The notes under the pieces were generated by a model that saw nothing but the letters and a program-made list of their open reading frames with translations, made no database searches and was not told the origin of the DNA. The translations under genes and the position numbers were made by a program. From Desulfobacteraceae bacterium (GTDB taxonomy: Bacteria > Desulfobacterota > Desulfobacteria > Desulfobacterales > Desulfosarcinaceae), in the NCBI GenBank assembly GCA_013003715.1, contig JABDIN010000080.1:1-64000 (forward strand): DNA of 64,000 nt, given 5' to 3'. Positions 35,375 to 43,532 of this stretch are shown in pieces (within the stretch, counting starts at the first letter, position 1; every line of letters starts with the position of its first letter).

Positions 35375-35402
35375 AATAATGTTCTGCATACAGAACATTA
35401 TT
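35375..35402. promoter_or_regulatory. Perfect palindrome, likely IclR operator
   Basis: AATAATGTTCTG (35375-35386) and its exact reverse complement (35391-35402) flank CATA. The inner GTTCTG-N4-CAGAAC has the layout of IclR-family sites (GTTC-N6-GAAC). It is placed just before the IclR gene and nothing else in the 297-bp gap is noteworthy. Autoregulation is inferred. Confidence 0.7.
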
Positions 35403-35634
35403 CTCTATATAAAACCAATAGTACGATTATCGAACACAAGTCAAGATAAAAATAAATGAAGTTGCAGGAAGCCAGGGCAGGTATATCGATAATGGCTCTC
35501 CATAACATTTCAGAAAAAGAAACATTGTAGAGGTAAGATGGAACTCGTTGATGAGTTAGCTAGTGGACGGGTGAAATGGCAAGCGGAATTCTATCTGATT
35601 ATCCCGGATTCAGTGGGTAAAAAAAATGGGCGAT

Positions 35635-36393
35635 TCACCGTGAAAGTCTGAATTTATTCCAAATAATTTCAAGTTGTCCGGTGTTTTGCATTTCCAGAAG
35701 CGCTTCGCTTATCTTTTCGTTTAGTTCTTTTCCTCTTTTTGACGCTCTGGAGGATGCGATGTAGTATTTTGCCTCGATTAGAACGTATGATACAGGCCGA
35801 ATTCCGGCCAAGGCGTTCTTTTTGATCGTATAAAATACAACGGCCTCATTACCCAGGGCGACCGGGAAACGGCCGGCTTCCATCTTTTTCAACAACATAT
35901 CATAACCGGTGGATTGATCCCTCAAACAATCCTCGCATGAATCAAATTCTTCTCCATACATATGCCCGCTGAGAACCCCGACTACCAAAGGTTTTAGATC
36001 TTCCAGGTTTTTAATATCATCTTTTATACTGGTATTCACAAACGCCCGCACAACTCCCATCGAGGAGGGTATTGCCGGATAGTAGAATAAGCTCTCCCTC
36101 TCTTTTTTATAACCTATGGTGAGAATTCCGTCGGCGTCACCGGTCTCCACCATGCTGTAAGCTCTTTTCCAAGGCATCAGCGTAATTTGGATTTCTATTT
36201 TCGCCAGTCTTGCGGCCTCCTCGAGCACCTCCACATCCATCCCGATGATCTCGCCTTTTTCCTCGTAGATATATGGCGGGAAAGCTTCGGTTACGATTTG
36301 AAATGGTTCAGCGTATGTTGGGATACCGCATAAGAGTGTGAAGAGAATTGTCAGGAGCGAAACAATCCGTTTCGGATTTGGATAAAGGTTCAT
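35635..36393 (-). CDS. Periplasmic solute-binding protein (SBP_bac_3 type)
   Basis: A 252-residue exported protein of the type 2 periplasmic-binding fold seen in polar amino acid transport. A signal peptide (about 8-29) is followed by TEAFPPYIYEEKGEIIGMDVEVLEEAARL, the opening signature of the family. The Cys pair CEDC in the middle could form a disulfide. No permease or ATPase gene is near; such orphan binding proteins often feed sensors instead of transporters, and a hybrid kinase lies 369 bp upstream. The start at 36393 is used because GAGGAGG lies 6 nt before it. Confidence 0.8.
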   Translation of the reverse strand: MNLYPNPKRIVSLLTILFTLLCGIPTYAEPFQIVTEAFPPYIYEEKGEIIGMDVEVLEEAARLAKIEIQITLMPWKRAYSMVETGDADGILTIGYKKERESLFYYPAIPSSMGVVRAFVNTSIKDDIKNLEDLKPLVVGVLSGHMYGEEFDSCEDCLRDQSTGYDMLLKKMEAGRFPVALGNEAVVFYTIKKNALAGIRPVSYVLIEAKYYIASSRASKRGKELNEKISEALLEMQNTGQLEIIWNKFRLSR

Positions 36394-36550
36394 TTTTACC
36401 TCCTCGGGGAAAAATGGTTTCTTCAATAATAATTAGTCCCGGAAGGTTTGTCCAGAGCAATCGAACATCGTATCAGGATGATCGCATGTGGATTTAGCAT
36501 GGATCAGATATCTTAAAATTCCGTTCATACTTTGATATAAGGCATGGTTA

Positions 36551-36684
36551 TAATGTCAAATGACAAAATCCAAATGCCAAATGAAGGAATGCTGTCGTTT
36601 AATCTTCACTTTATTGTCAAAGCGATCCTTTAAAATGGATAGGCATACCGCCATTTGAAATTTGAGCTTTGTCAAATGACATTA
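36551..36684 (-). repeat. MITE-like element, copy A (134 bp)
   Basis: The element starts and ends with a perfect 17-bp terminal inverted repeat, TAATGTCAAATGACAAA. If the outer TA on each side is a duplicated target, the ends begin ATGTCAAATGAC, which suits TA-targeting IS630/Tc1-type transposition. It is homologous along its length, in opposite orientation, to copy B at 39149; both flank the hybrid kinase gene. No coding capacity is seen. Confidence 0.8.
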
Positions 36685-36695
36685 CCTGTGACTTT

Positions 36696-36739
36696 ACCTT
36701 TTTTCATCGGACACTTTTCCAACCGTGTCATTTTTACAT
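36696..36739 (+). repeat. 44-bp dispersed repeat, copy 1
   Basis: This sequence (ACCTTTTTTCATCGGACACT and onward) matches 59416-59458 at about 80 percent over 44 positions with one gap, by manual alignment. Both copies lie in gene-free gaps upstream or downstream of unrelated genes. It may be a shared regulatory site or part of a small repeat family. Confidence 0.5.
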
Positions 36740-36761
36740 GCGCTTAGCCTGCATTTTGTAT

Positions 36762-39068
36762 TCACTTCCCGGGCCGTTGCTCCCCGGCGTCCTGGTTTAA
36801 TACACTGCGAATGGCGGTGCCGAGTGTCTCCATGAGGTATGGCTTTTTGACGTAGGTTCCCGCCCCCAGGCGTTGAGCTGTTTTTACCCGATCTGTTTCG
36901 GAAAACCCGCTGGCGATGACCGCCTTTTGGCCGGGATGCAGGCGCGTAACGGCCTCGTATGTCTCCAGCCCGTCCATCCCGTTGGGCATGATCATATCCA
37001 AAACAATCAGATCTACCGTATGCGTCTCCAGGTACGCCACGGCTTCCTCACCGCTGCCGACGGTGATCGGCTGGTAACCGAGGTCTTTTAAAATGCTGGA
37101 GGCGACTTCGCGTTGCAGCCCGACATCGTCGACCACCAATATGGTTTCATTGCTGCCCAGAAATGCCTCCCGCGGCAACGCCTGTTGTGGCCGGGTTTTC
37201 CCGGACCTGACACCGGGAAAAAGCAGTGTGAAGACCGTGCCCTGATCAGGGGTGCTGCGGACATCAATATGGCCGTTATGATCCTGTGCTACACCCCAGA
37301 CAACGGAGAGCCCCAGCCCCGATCCACTGCGCCCCATGATCTTGTTCGAATAGAAGGGTTCGAATATCCGCCCCAGGTCCTCGGACGGGATGCCTTTTCC
37401 GGTATCGCTGATCTGCAATTCGACATATTCTCCCTCTGAAACATTGATGGCCGTACCGGCTTCTCCGTCCACATAACGGTTTGCGGTATGGATGATCAGT
37501 CGACCGCCTCCCTGCATAGCCTCGCAGGCATTGAGCATCAGGTTCATGATAAGCTTGGACAAGTGTGTCGAAGAGCCTTCAATATTCAACAAAACCGACT
37601 CGAGCCGAAGATCGACATGCACTCCCGGATATTCGCGGGCGGTTTTATGCCATTGCGGGGTCAGCAGGAATTCGTGTATCTGCTCGTTCAGATCCACAAC
37701 TTCAATGGTTTCCACACCGCGACGGGCAAGGGTCAGCAAGTCCTGCACGATGCTGGCGGCCCTTTCGCCGGACGTTTGAATGGTGTGCAGGGGTTTCCGC
37801 AATGGGCTGTCTTCAGCAAGTCCCTGCAGGAGCAACTCCGGATAACTGACCAACCCGGTAAGCAGGTTATTCAGATCATGCGCCACACCGCCGGCGAGCG
37901 CGCCAATGGCTTCCATCTTTTCAGCCCGCATCAGTTTTTCATTCAACAGCCTGCGCTCTTTCTCCGCCAGACGCTGTTGGGTCACATCCCGGCTGACCCC
38001 GACCAGACCGATCAGTTGCCCATCTCCGCCAAACAGCGGTGCTTTGTATGAGTCGTAGAAAATTTCAGATCCGTCTTGACTGTGAGAACATTCTTCGAAG
38101 CGTTGCACATTGCGGGTTTGTAATACTTTGTCATCACTTTTTTGACAGGACTCAGCCAATTGAGGAGAAAAAAGGTCCGCGTTTGTCTTGCCGAGAATTT
38201 CCGTCCGCGGTTTCCCGGTCATCGCCTCAAATGCCTTGTTGACGATCAAATTATGACCCTTAAGGTCTTTGAAGTAAATGATGTCGGGAAGGGCTTCTAT
38301 CAGCGCCTCGAGCCGGGCGTTGACTTCCCTCAGGGCGGTTTCGGTACGGCGCCGGCCGGCAATGCTCCAGGCGGCGATCAACGACAGCAACAGACCGAAA
38401 GCCGTTCCCATGCCCATGGTGGCAAAAATCAACCGGGTCTGGCGATCGGCTCCGGTGGCCTGTAAAATCTCCGGCAGCGGGGTTGACAGACCGATGGTCC
38501 AGACATGGGTGCCCATCCGAACCGGGCTCCAGGCGGCGATCTCGCGGCCCTTTTCCGGCAACCATACATACCACCCGACACCCTCGCGGGCATGGCTGAC
38601 ATCGTATGTCATGGCTTCGTAGTGCCAGGCACCGTTCGCCGCCTGCAAAGCGAAAATCTCGGCCATACTCTTGTTCCGGTATGCCTCCGGAAAGTCCGAG
38701 CTCAGGTCGAAAACCACGTAATCGGGAGCGTAGATCCACGCGTCTCCATTTTCCAGCAGATGGATCGGCGCCACGAACCGTTTTAGAATTTCCTGCTCGA
38801 TGACCTCAATCTCGACCCCGTCTCCAAGCTTATCCTGAACATAGACCGTGATACTGCGCGCCACGGAGCGAACGATTTCGAGCTGGGTCTCCTGATATGA
38901 AGCGATCACGGCGGTTTCCAGCGCCTGTTGGGCGCGCATCGCGACAAACCACCCGAAGGATAGAGCGCCAAGCACGAACAACGGCAGCGCCATCAGGACA
39001 TAACGTTGGAAACGAACCAGGGAAGTGGATGTATGGGCATCAGCGATGAAACTGTATTTTGTGGTCAT
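36762..39068 (-). CDS. Membrane hybrid sensor histidine kinase
   Basis: A 768-residue kinase. Two membrane helices (about 25-45 and 215-237) enclose a periplasmic sensor of about 170 residues with a Cache-like pattern (GDAWIYAPDYVVFDLS). Then come a PAS domain (about 255-370), a His kinase core with His in GGVAHDLNNLL, an N-box (NLMLNACEAM), DTGKGIP and GSGLGLSVV, and a C-terminal receiver (about 645-755) with Asp in LDMIMPNG and Lys in KKPY. AGGAA lies 8 nt before the ATG. The gene has no adjacent output regulator and is enclosed by inverted copies of a MITE-like repeat, which hints at a mobile past. The orphan binding protein at 35635 could be a partner. Confidence 0.88.
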   Translation of the reverse strand: MTTKYSFIADAHTSTSLVRFQRYVLMALPLFVLGALSFGWFVAMRAQQALETAVIASYQETQLEIVRSVARSITVYVQDKLGDGVEIEVIEQEILKRFVAPIHLLENGDAWIYAPDYVVFDLSSDFPEAYRNKSMAEIFALQAANGAWHYEAMTYDVSHAREGVGWYVWLPEKGREIAAWSPVRMGTHVWTIGLSTPLPEILQATGADRQTRLIFATMGMGTAFGLLLSLIAAWSIAGRRRTETALREVNARLEALIEALPDIIYFKDLKGHNLIVNKAFEAMTGKPRTEILGKTNADLFSPQLAESCQKSDDKVLQTRNVQRFEECSHSQDGSEIFYDSYKAPLFGGDGQLIGLVGVSRDVTQQRLAEKERRLLNEKLMRAEKMEAIGALAGGVAHDLNNLLTGLVSYPELLLQGLAEDSPLRKPLHTIQTSGERAASIVQDLLTLARRGVETIEVVDLNEQIHEFLLTPQWHKTAREYPGVHVDLRLESVLLNIEGSSTHLSKLIMNLMLNACEAMQGGGRLIIHTANRYVDGEAGTAINVSEGEYVELQISDTGKGIPSEDLGRIFEPFYSNKIMGRSGSGLGLSVVWGVAQDHNGHIDVRSTPDQGTVFTLLFPGVRSGKTRPQQALPREAFLGSNETILVVDDVGLQREVASSILKDLGYQPITVGSGEEAVAYLETHTVDLIVLDMIMPNGMDGLETYEAVTRLHPGQKAVIASGFSETDRVKTAQRLGAGTYVKKPYLMETLGTAIRSVLNQDAGEQRPGK

Positions 39069-39148
39069 GTATCAATTCCTAAAGGATCAAGATCAATTTA
39101 TAGGTTATGGCTGGAATCGTGTCCCCCTGAAAACAAACCATGTTACGT

Positions 39149-39261
39149 TAATGTCAAATGACAAAGCTCAAATTTCAAATGAAGGTATTCTATCTATTGT
39201 AAAAGACCGCTTTGATAACAAAGTGACGATAAAAACGACTGTATTCCGCCATTTGACATTA
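39149..39261 (+). repeat. MITE-like element, copy B (113 bp)
   Basis: It begins TAATGTCAAATGACAAA and ends CATTTGACATTA. In opposite orientation it aligns with copy A over its full length; the first 33 bases are identical, and copy B lacks about 21 bp near the right end. It lies 80 bp upstream of the hybrid kinase start, so it may also affect that promoter. Confidence 0.8.
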
Positions 39262-39343
39262 TCTCCGTGTCTTGTATCAACCCATAGACGATGTTCTAAG
39301 GCATCTGCTGCCATGCCAAATCTTTGCGCGATCACCCTTGCAT

Positions 39344-41266
39344 CTACGGTCCTTGAACCTTGGCAACAATCCTGGACAGCGCGTCCCCAAGGGTTTTGGA
39401 ATTATCCGCCGTGAGAAACAAGCCGCCGGTTTTTTCGGCCAGACATTCGAGATACCCCTGATCTTCCTTTTTTATTTGGAGACCGATCACATGCACGGTA
39501 ATATCCACGCCGTCCGTGGCCAACTCTCCGGCAAGCTCACAGGGATCCATATCACAGGTTTCCAGACCGTCGCTGATCAACACGACGATTGCCCGTTCTT
39601 CGGTGTAACGCAACTCCTGTGCGGCTCGCTGTACTGCGGCACTCAAAGGGGTTTTTCCTTTAGGAATGACGGCGTCAATCTGATGTTTCAACGTGGTTGC
39701 CGCCAAAGTCCCCACGGGAACCACGGTTTCGATATCCCGGCAATCCCCCTTCCGGCGATGACCGTACACGGTGAGCCCCACTTTCATATCTCCTGGCAGA
39801 CGGTCGATCAGATCCGACAATACTCTCCTGGCAATGCTGATTTTAGGTTGACCCCGGATCCGCCCCCACATGGAGCCGGAGGCATCCAGAACCAAAACCA
39901 TGCGCCCGGGCCCCATTTTCTGAGCGGCTAAGGTTTTTCCGGATACTGCGCCTTGCGCGGCTTGTCCGGCAGATGTGGCCAGATACGTCTCAACCGGTGA
40001 AATTGGCCAGGATGGCGGCCGTACACCGGCTATCTCCGGTTGTTCCAGTCGAAGATCAAGGGCGCCGGTTGAGACCCTGACATCGATGGTGCCGATCTGA
40101 TGTTCCGCCTCGAATTGCCATATTTTCACGGCACCATCCTTAAGGTTCAGCGGTTCGCGGTGAAATTCTTTTTTATCATAGACGATCGTCCCACCGCCAA
40201 GATCCGTGGTAATAGTGGTGAAGAGGATGAGTTCTCCGCTTGCCTCGACCCCGTCATCGGGGACATCGGTAACGGAAAAACGGGTTGGCTTTTTATGATC
40301 GATGGGAAATTGACGCCCGGTGTTTGCCTTCTGTCGGTTTTTTTTGAGCACGATACCTTCAGGGGCTTCGGCGAGGTCTGCCCTGACGATGATGTCCCCG
40401 GAATTGGCCCGTACAATGATAACATCAGCCTGGGACGGCGATTCCTTGTGGGTGGAAAGGGTTCCGCTGGAATTGGCTGACAGGTTGTACCCGGATGTTC
40501 TTCTCAATGGACGGCTATCTTTGAACGCGACAGACAGGTAGTTACTCATCCGGCTTGTTGGATTTTGAAAAACAAGATGAATATCATAATCCACCACAGG
40601 TTCAACGCGAAGCATCTGGCCGGCGGCCAGTCTTTTTTCAAAGGGCGGTTTTAACACAGGCGCATCTTTGATATCCCCCGCCCATACCGGTAACGGTATG
40701 GGCATCTGATCAACTTTCTGATAATCTACCGGCACCCGGAATCGGGACAAATCGACCGAAATGCCTTCGATATCGGTGAGTTCAACGATGCCGTTGTTCG
40801 ATGGGTTTTCAAGTTTGACCGGGAACCCGAGAATCGTTGAAACCCAGGCGATCATCACTTTTTTTCCCTGGGTGGAATAAACTCTTTTCTCACAGACCAG
40901 CGAACCAATGCTTTCCTCTCCGAATGACTCAGCCTTATAATTGTCCGCCACAAACGCATGGGCTTCAAAGGGATTGTTCATGAGGCTGACCACATCCTGG
41001 TTATCGGATTGGATATATACCTTTTCGGAAGGAACAAGCACACGTGTTTGCCCGCTTTGACGGTCGACCAGGATATTGAGTTGCCGTCCATCCTCGACCA
41101 CATCGATGCGGTATTGATCATCACGCAGGTAAAACCGGCCGGTGCGGATACCATCATTATCCGTCTCCAGCAGTGTGGCGGTAAAAGAGGCAGCGGGGCA
41201 AATCGAAGCGGAGAGGATGGATACCAAACACATGACACTTCCAATAACAGATATATCGCATCTCAT
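39344..41266 (-). CDS. Secreted von Willebrand factor A-domain protein
   Basis: A 640-residue exported protein with an N-terminal signal (about 1-27). The first 400 residues are beta-rich with no clear family. The C-terminal vWA domain (about 445-640) contains a complete metal-ion-dependent adhesion site: DASGSMWG, a Thr in KTPLSAAV and Asp in ISDGLETC. Two Cys (CDMDPC) near 580 may form a disulfide. Such proteins bind other proteins on the cell surface or in the periplasm. It follows the ThiF-like gene by 108 bp on the same strand, but no functional link is apparent. ATG 41266 is preferred; GAGGTG is close upstream. Confidence 0.8.
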   Translation of the reverse strand: MRCDISVIGSVMCLVSILSASICPAASFTATLLETDNDGIRTGRFYLRDDQYRIDVVEDGRQLNILVDRQSGQTRVLVPSEKVYIQSDNQDVVSLMNNPFEAHAFVADNYKAESFGEESIGSLVCEKRVYSTQGKKVMIAWVSTILGFPVKLENPSNNGIVELTDIEGISVDLSRFRVPVDYQKVDQMPIPLPVWAGDIKDAPVLKPPFEKRLAAGQMLRVEPVVDYDIHLVFQNPTSRMSNYLSVAFKDSRPLRRTSGYNLSANSSGTLSTHKESPSQADVIIVRANSGDIIVRADLAEAPEGIVLKKNRQKANTGRQFPIDHKKPTRFSVTDVPDDGVEASGELILFTTITTDLGGGTIVYDKKEFHREPLNLKDGAVKIWQFEAEHQIGTIDVRVSTGALDLRLEQPEIAGVRPPSWPISPVETYLATSAGQAAQGAVSGKTLAAQKMGPGRMVLVLDASGSMWGRIRGQPKISIARRVLSDLIDRLPGDMKVGLTVYGHRRKGDCRDIETVVPVGTLAATTLKHQIDAVIPKGKTPLSAAVQRAAQELRYTEERAIVVLISDGLETCDMDPCELAGELATDGVDITVHVIGLQIKKEDQGYLECLAEKTGGLFLTADNSKTLGDALSRIVAKVQGP

Positions 41267-41374
41267 AAGCACCTCGTTTCCAGGACAAGAAGATCAGCTG
41301 AGAATATAACGGCATACAAAAAAACGGGAGTATCGCCGGACCCGTATGAACTTATTCTGAAACCCGATGAATGG

Positions 41375-42259
41375 CTATCCGGTTGTTTCCGGGAAACTCA
41401 TGATATTGAACCGGCTCGATTCCAGGTCGATGTAGATTAATTTGTTTCGAAGAAGCTGGCCCCGGTCGAGTAAAATTTTGACCACCTCCATCGCTTGCAG
41501 GGAAGCGACCACCGACGGTGTAATGGCCGGTACGCCCATTATGGCTTCAGGGCTTTCGGGATCTTTCTTCCCGGCGTCCGAAGGATAGATCAACTCCAGC
41601 CCCGGATCCCCTGGCAAAATGGTCATCACCTGGCCGTTAAAGCCGGCCAGCGCGCCATGCACCAAAGGGATATTCAAATTTCGGGCAACGCGTTGCAGGA
41701 CCAGACGATCCGGTATATTGTCCAGGGCATCCACGATGACATCGGCATCGGAAAGCACATCCGGGGCGCTCTCTTCATCAATCTTGACCTGTTCCGACCG
41801 GACCCGAACACCCGGATTGATATCCAATGTCATTTTACGGCCGGTTTCGGATTTCGATGTTCCCATGTTTTGCATTCCGGAAAGGGCTTGACGATTCAGG
41901 TTGGTTTCGTCGAACACATCATAATCCACCAGTGTCAGAAAACCGACACCGCTGCGGGCCAATAACAAGGTGACCGTACCCCCGAGGCCGCCGCATCCCA
42001 CGATGGCGGCGCGGGCGCCGGCCAGTTTCAATTGGTCATCCCGGGAGTAGCCATCGCGATTGCGGATGTACCGATACGGCCATACGCCGATTTTCAAGGC
42101 CTCGGTATAGATCTCTCCGGTATGGCACTGATATCTATCGGCCAATGTCATCGCATCGCCATCCTCGATTATCCGAACATTTCTGCCGGCGGGGTCGGTT
42201 ATCGGTTTTGCGATATCACGAATCGAATTCGTTAGTTGAACGGGGTTGACGGAGTTCAC
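41375..42259 (-). CDS. ThiF/MoeB-like E1 adenylyltransferase
   Basis: A 294-residue ATP-dependent activating enzyme that adenylates the C-terminal Gly-Gly of a ubiquitin-like sulfur carrier. It shows the nucleotide loop GCGGLGG, the adenylation residues in ETNLNRQ and ALDNIPDR. The paired CxxC zinc motifs of most MoeB/ThiF proteins and the catalytic Cys loop are absent, replaced by MGVPAITPSVV. It lies next to a MoaD-like gene and an AOR, which suggests activation of MoaD for pterin dithiolene synthesis of the tungsten cofactor. The start is a GTG without a good ribosome site. About 80 N-terminal residues precede the core. Confidence 0.83.
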   Translation of the reverse strand: MNSVNPVQLTNSIRDIAKPITDPAGRNVRIIEDGDAMTLADRYQCHTGEIYTEALKIGVWPYRYIRNRDGYSRDDQLKLAGARAAIVGCGGLGGTVTLLLARSGVGFLTLVDYDVFDETNLNRQALSGMQNMGTSKSETGRKMTLDINPGVRVRSEQVKIDEESAPDVLSDADVIVDALDNIPDRLVLQRVARNLNIPLVHGALAGFNGQVMTILPGDPGLELIYPSDAGKKDPESPEAIMGVPAITPSVVASLQAMEVVKILLDRGQLLRNKLIYIDLESSRFNIMSFPETTG

Positions 42260-42566
42260 AATCTACGGTTCCCCCAAGTGAAAGGATTGACATGCACTGG
42301 ATGATCATTTCCGTATCGCTACAGCAACGATTTTTTATACTGAAATCAATACCTGTTTCAACGGGAAAATGCAACCGGCTTGAACCCGCAACAGCCAGCG
42401 CATTTGAACACGGCTAAGATTCTTAATGTTTTCATTTTTGAAAGAAGACGGTGAAAATGCCAAGTTAAAAAAGACAAATGAAGGATGGTTGAAATATCTT
42501 CAAGGGATAGTTATGATGGCCCATGGATCAACTGAAAACCTTCTCTGCTTTTTGCGAGGTGACCGC
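42260..42566. other. Leader region upstream of the MoaD-like gene
   Basis: This 307-bp stretch has no supported gene; an open frame from 42426 runs into the MoaD-like gene but its upstream part looks non-coding. A nested stem can be drawn at 42368-42405 (AATGC with GCATT, GGCT with AGCC), near a CCCGCAAC word. It may be a structured leader, but no known riboswitch could be assigned. Confidence 0.4.
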
Positions 42567-42806
42567 GTGAAAATAGAATTGAATCTCTATGCGACATTGT
42601 CCCGCTATCTCCCTGACGGACTGTCAGGTGAAGAAAAAGAGTACGATGTAAACCGGGGCGCCACCGTCGATGACCTGTTACAATTGTTGAAGATCCCCGT
42701 CGGGCAGGTAAAACTGGTGTTCCTGAACGGCGTGCACGCCAACCGTGATACCGTGTTGAGTGAAGGCTGCCGGGTGGGGATATTCCCGCCGGTGGGGGGC
42801 GGATAG
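42567..42806 (+). CDS. MoaD/ThiS-family sulfur carrier
   Basis: A 79-residue beta-grasp protein ending in PPVGGG, the exposed Gly-Gly tail that is adenylated by an E1 enzyme and turned into a thiocarboxylate. FLNGVHANRDTVLSEGCRVGIFPP matches the MoaD pattern. It would give sulfur to precursor Z to make molybdopterin. A GTG start at 42567 is chosen: GAGGTG lies a few bases upstream and family alignment begins here. It is on the opposite strand to both the E1-like gene and the AOR, but between them. Association of MoaD, ThiF-like and AOR genes is known from comparative genomics. Confidence 0.85.
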   Translation: MKIELNLYATLSRYLPDGLSGEEKEYDVNRGATVDDLLQLLKIPVGQVKLVFLNGVHANRDTVLSEGCRVGIFPPVGGG

Positions 42807-42824
42807 ACGATTACCTGCGGCCGG

Positions 42825-43412
42825 TCAATTCTCCACCACGCGTAGGTGTATCTGATCGATGGTTTTCAAGGTCGCCACAAGATTTTCCATGGATACTTCC
42901 CCACCGTCCAGCTCCATCGAGCGACAGTCCTGGCGGAAACGCTTCGCAAACATCGTCAACACATCAACCATATCCGACGCACTCACCTGTACACCGTGGT
43001 TCAGGAAAACCGGACCCAGTTCATGTGCGATTAAATTAAACAATTTGATCCGGATCCGGATTGCATCGGCGGGAGGCGATGATGTGGAATTTTCGTAGGT
43101 GATCTCCTTGCGCATGGCGGCCAGATGTCCGCCCCGGCGCAATGTTGCGCCCACCAGTCCCGGCATGGCGGCGGATAGCGCCAATACTGCACCATCGCCG
43201 ATCATGGCTGCACGAACATCATCAACCGGTCGACCGTTCATGAAAACCGTTTGAATTCTGTGGTCGAGATACGCATCCGGGATACCGATATCAAGGCACA
43301 GGAAGTCGCGAATGGATCGATTATCTTCCATCGGGAGATCGACACCTTTTGAAAAAATCTGAGCGAACAGGGTATAGAAATCCTTTTGGATATGCAGAGA
43401 TACGCTTCTCAT
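42825..43412 (-). CDS. AOR-adjacent protein with MoaD-like segment
   Basis: A 195-residue protein that I do not fully recognise. Residues about 55-85 (VFMNGRPVDDVRAAMIGDGAVLALSA) look like the C-terminal half of a MoaD/ThiS fold, but the chain continues for another 100 residues instead of ending in Gly-Gly. A short GATLRRGG occurs within. The C-terminal half is mostly helical by eye (IRIRIKLFNLIAHELGP). Position 120 bp after the AOR gene on the same strand and opposite to moaD suggests a role in AOR maturation or as an accessory subunit. No signal peptide or membrane segment is seen. Confidence 0.65.
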   Translation of the reverse strand: MRSVSLHIQKDFYTLFAQIFSKGVDLPMEDNRSIRDFLCLDIGIPDAYLDHRIQTVFMNGRPVDDVRAAMIGDGAVLALSAAMPGLVGATLRRGGHLAAMRKEITYENSTSSPPADAIRIRIKLFNLIAHELGPVFLNHGVQVSASDMVDVLTMFAKRFRQDCRSMELDGGEVSMENLVATLKTIDQIHLRVVEN

Positions 43413-43481
43413 GGTTTCATTCCACTTCCCGGAGGTCTACGGCGATTTCTTCCGACCACCCCTGCCCGCCGGATGAATCAG

Positions 43482-43518
43482 AAAAAAAGGGAATCCCCCG
43501 AAGAGGTTCCCTTTTTTA
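43482..43518. terminator. Terminator between AOR and the accessory gene
   Basis: AAAAAAGGGAA (43483-43493) and TTCCCTTTTTT (43507-43517) form an 11-bp stem with T runs on both strands. It lies 15 bp after the AOR stop, so the accessory gene downstream would be expressed less, or from its own promoter. Confidence 0.8.
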
Positions 43519-43532
43519 AAAACACCGGGTAT

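Larger units (their letters stand above)
36394..36761. other. Gene-free gap holding two repeat elements
   Basis: This 368-bp gap between the binding-protein and hybrid-kinase genes contains a MITE-like element (36551-36684) and, 11 bp further on, a 44-bp repeat (36696-36739) that recurs at 59416. No gene is supported. Confidence 0.6.

Noticed and set aside
39025-39414. Plus-strand frame across MITE copy B
   Set aside because: It is translated repeat sequence plus the antisense of flanking genes.
42360-42405. Possible cobalamin-type riboswitch before the MoaD-like gene (GGGAA, CCCGCAAC words)
   Set aside because: Only two short words match; the rest of the core and the B12 box are missing, and the gene is not cobalamin-related.
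42426-42566. N-terminal extension of the MoaD-like protein
   Set aside because: It would make the protein far longer than the family; a ribosome site stands before GTG 42567.
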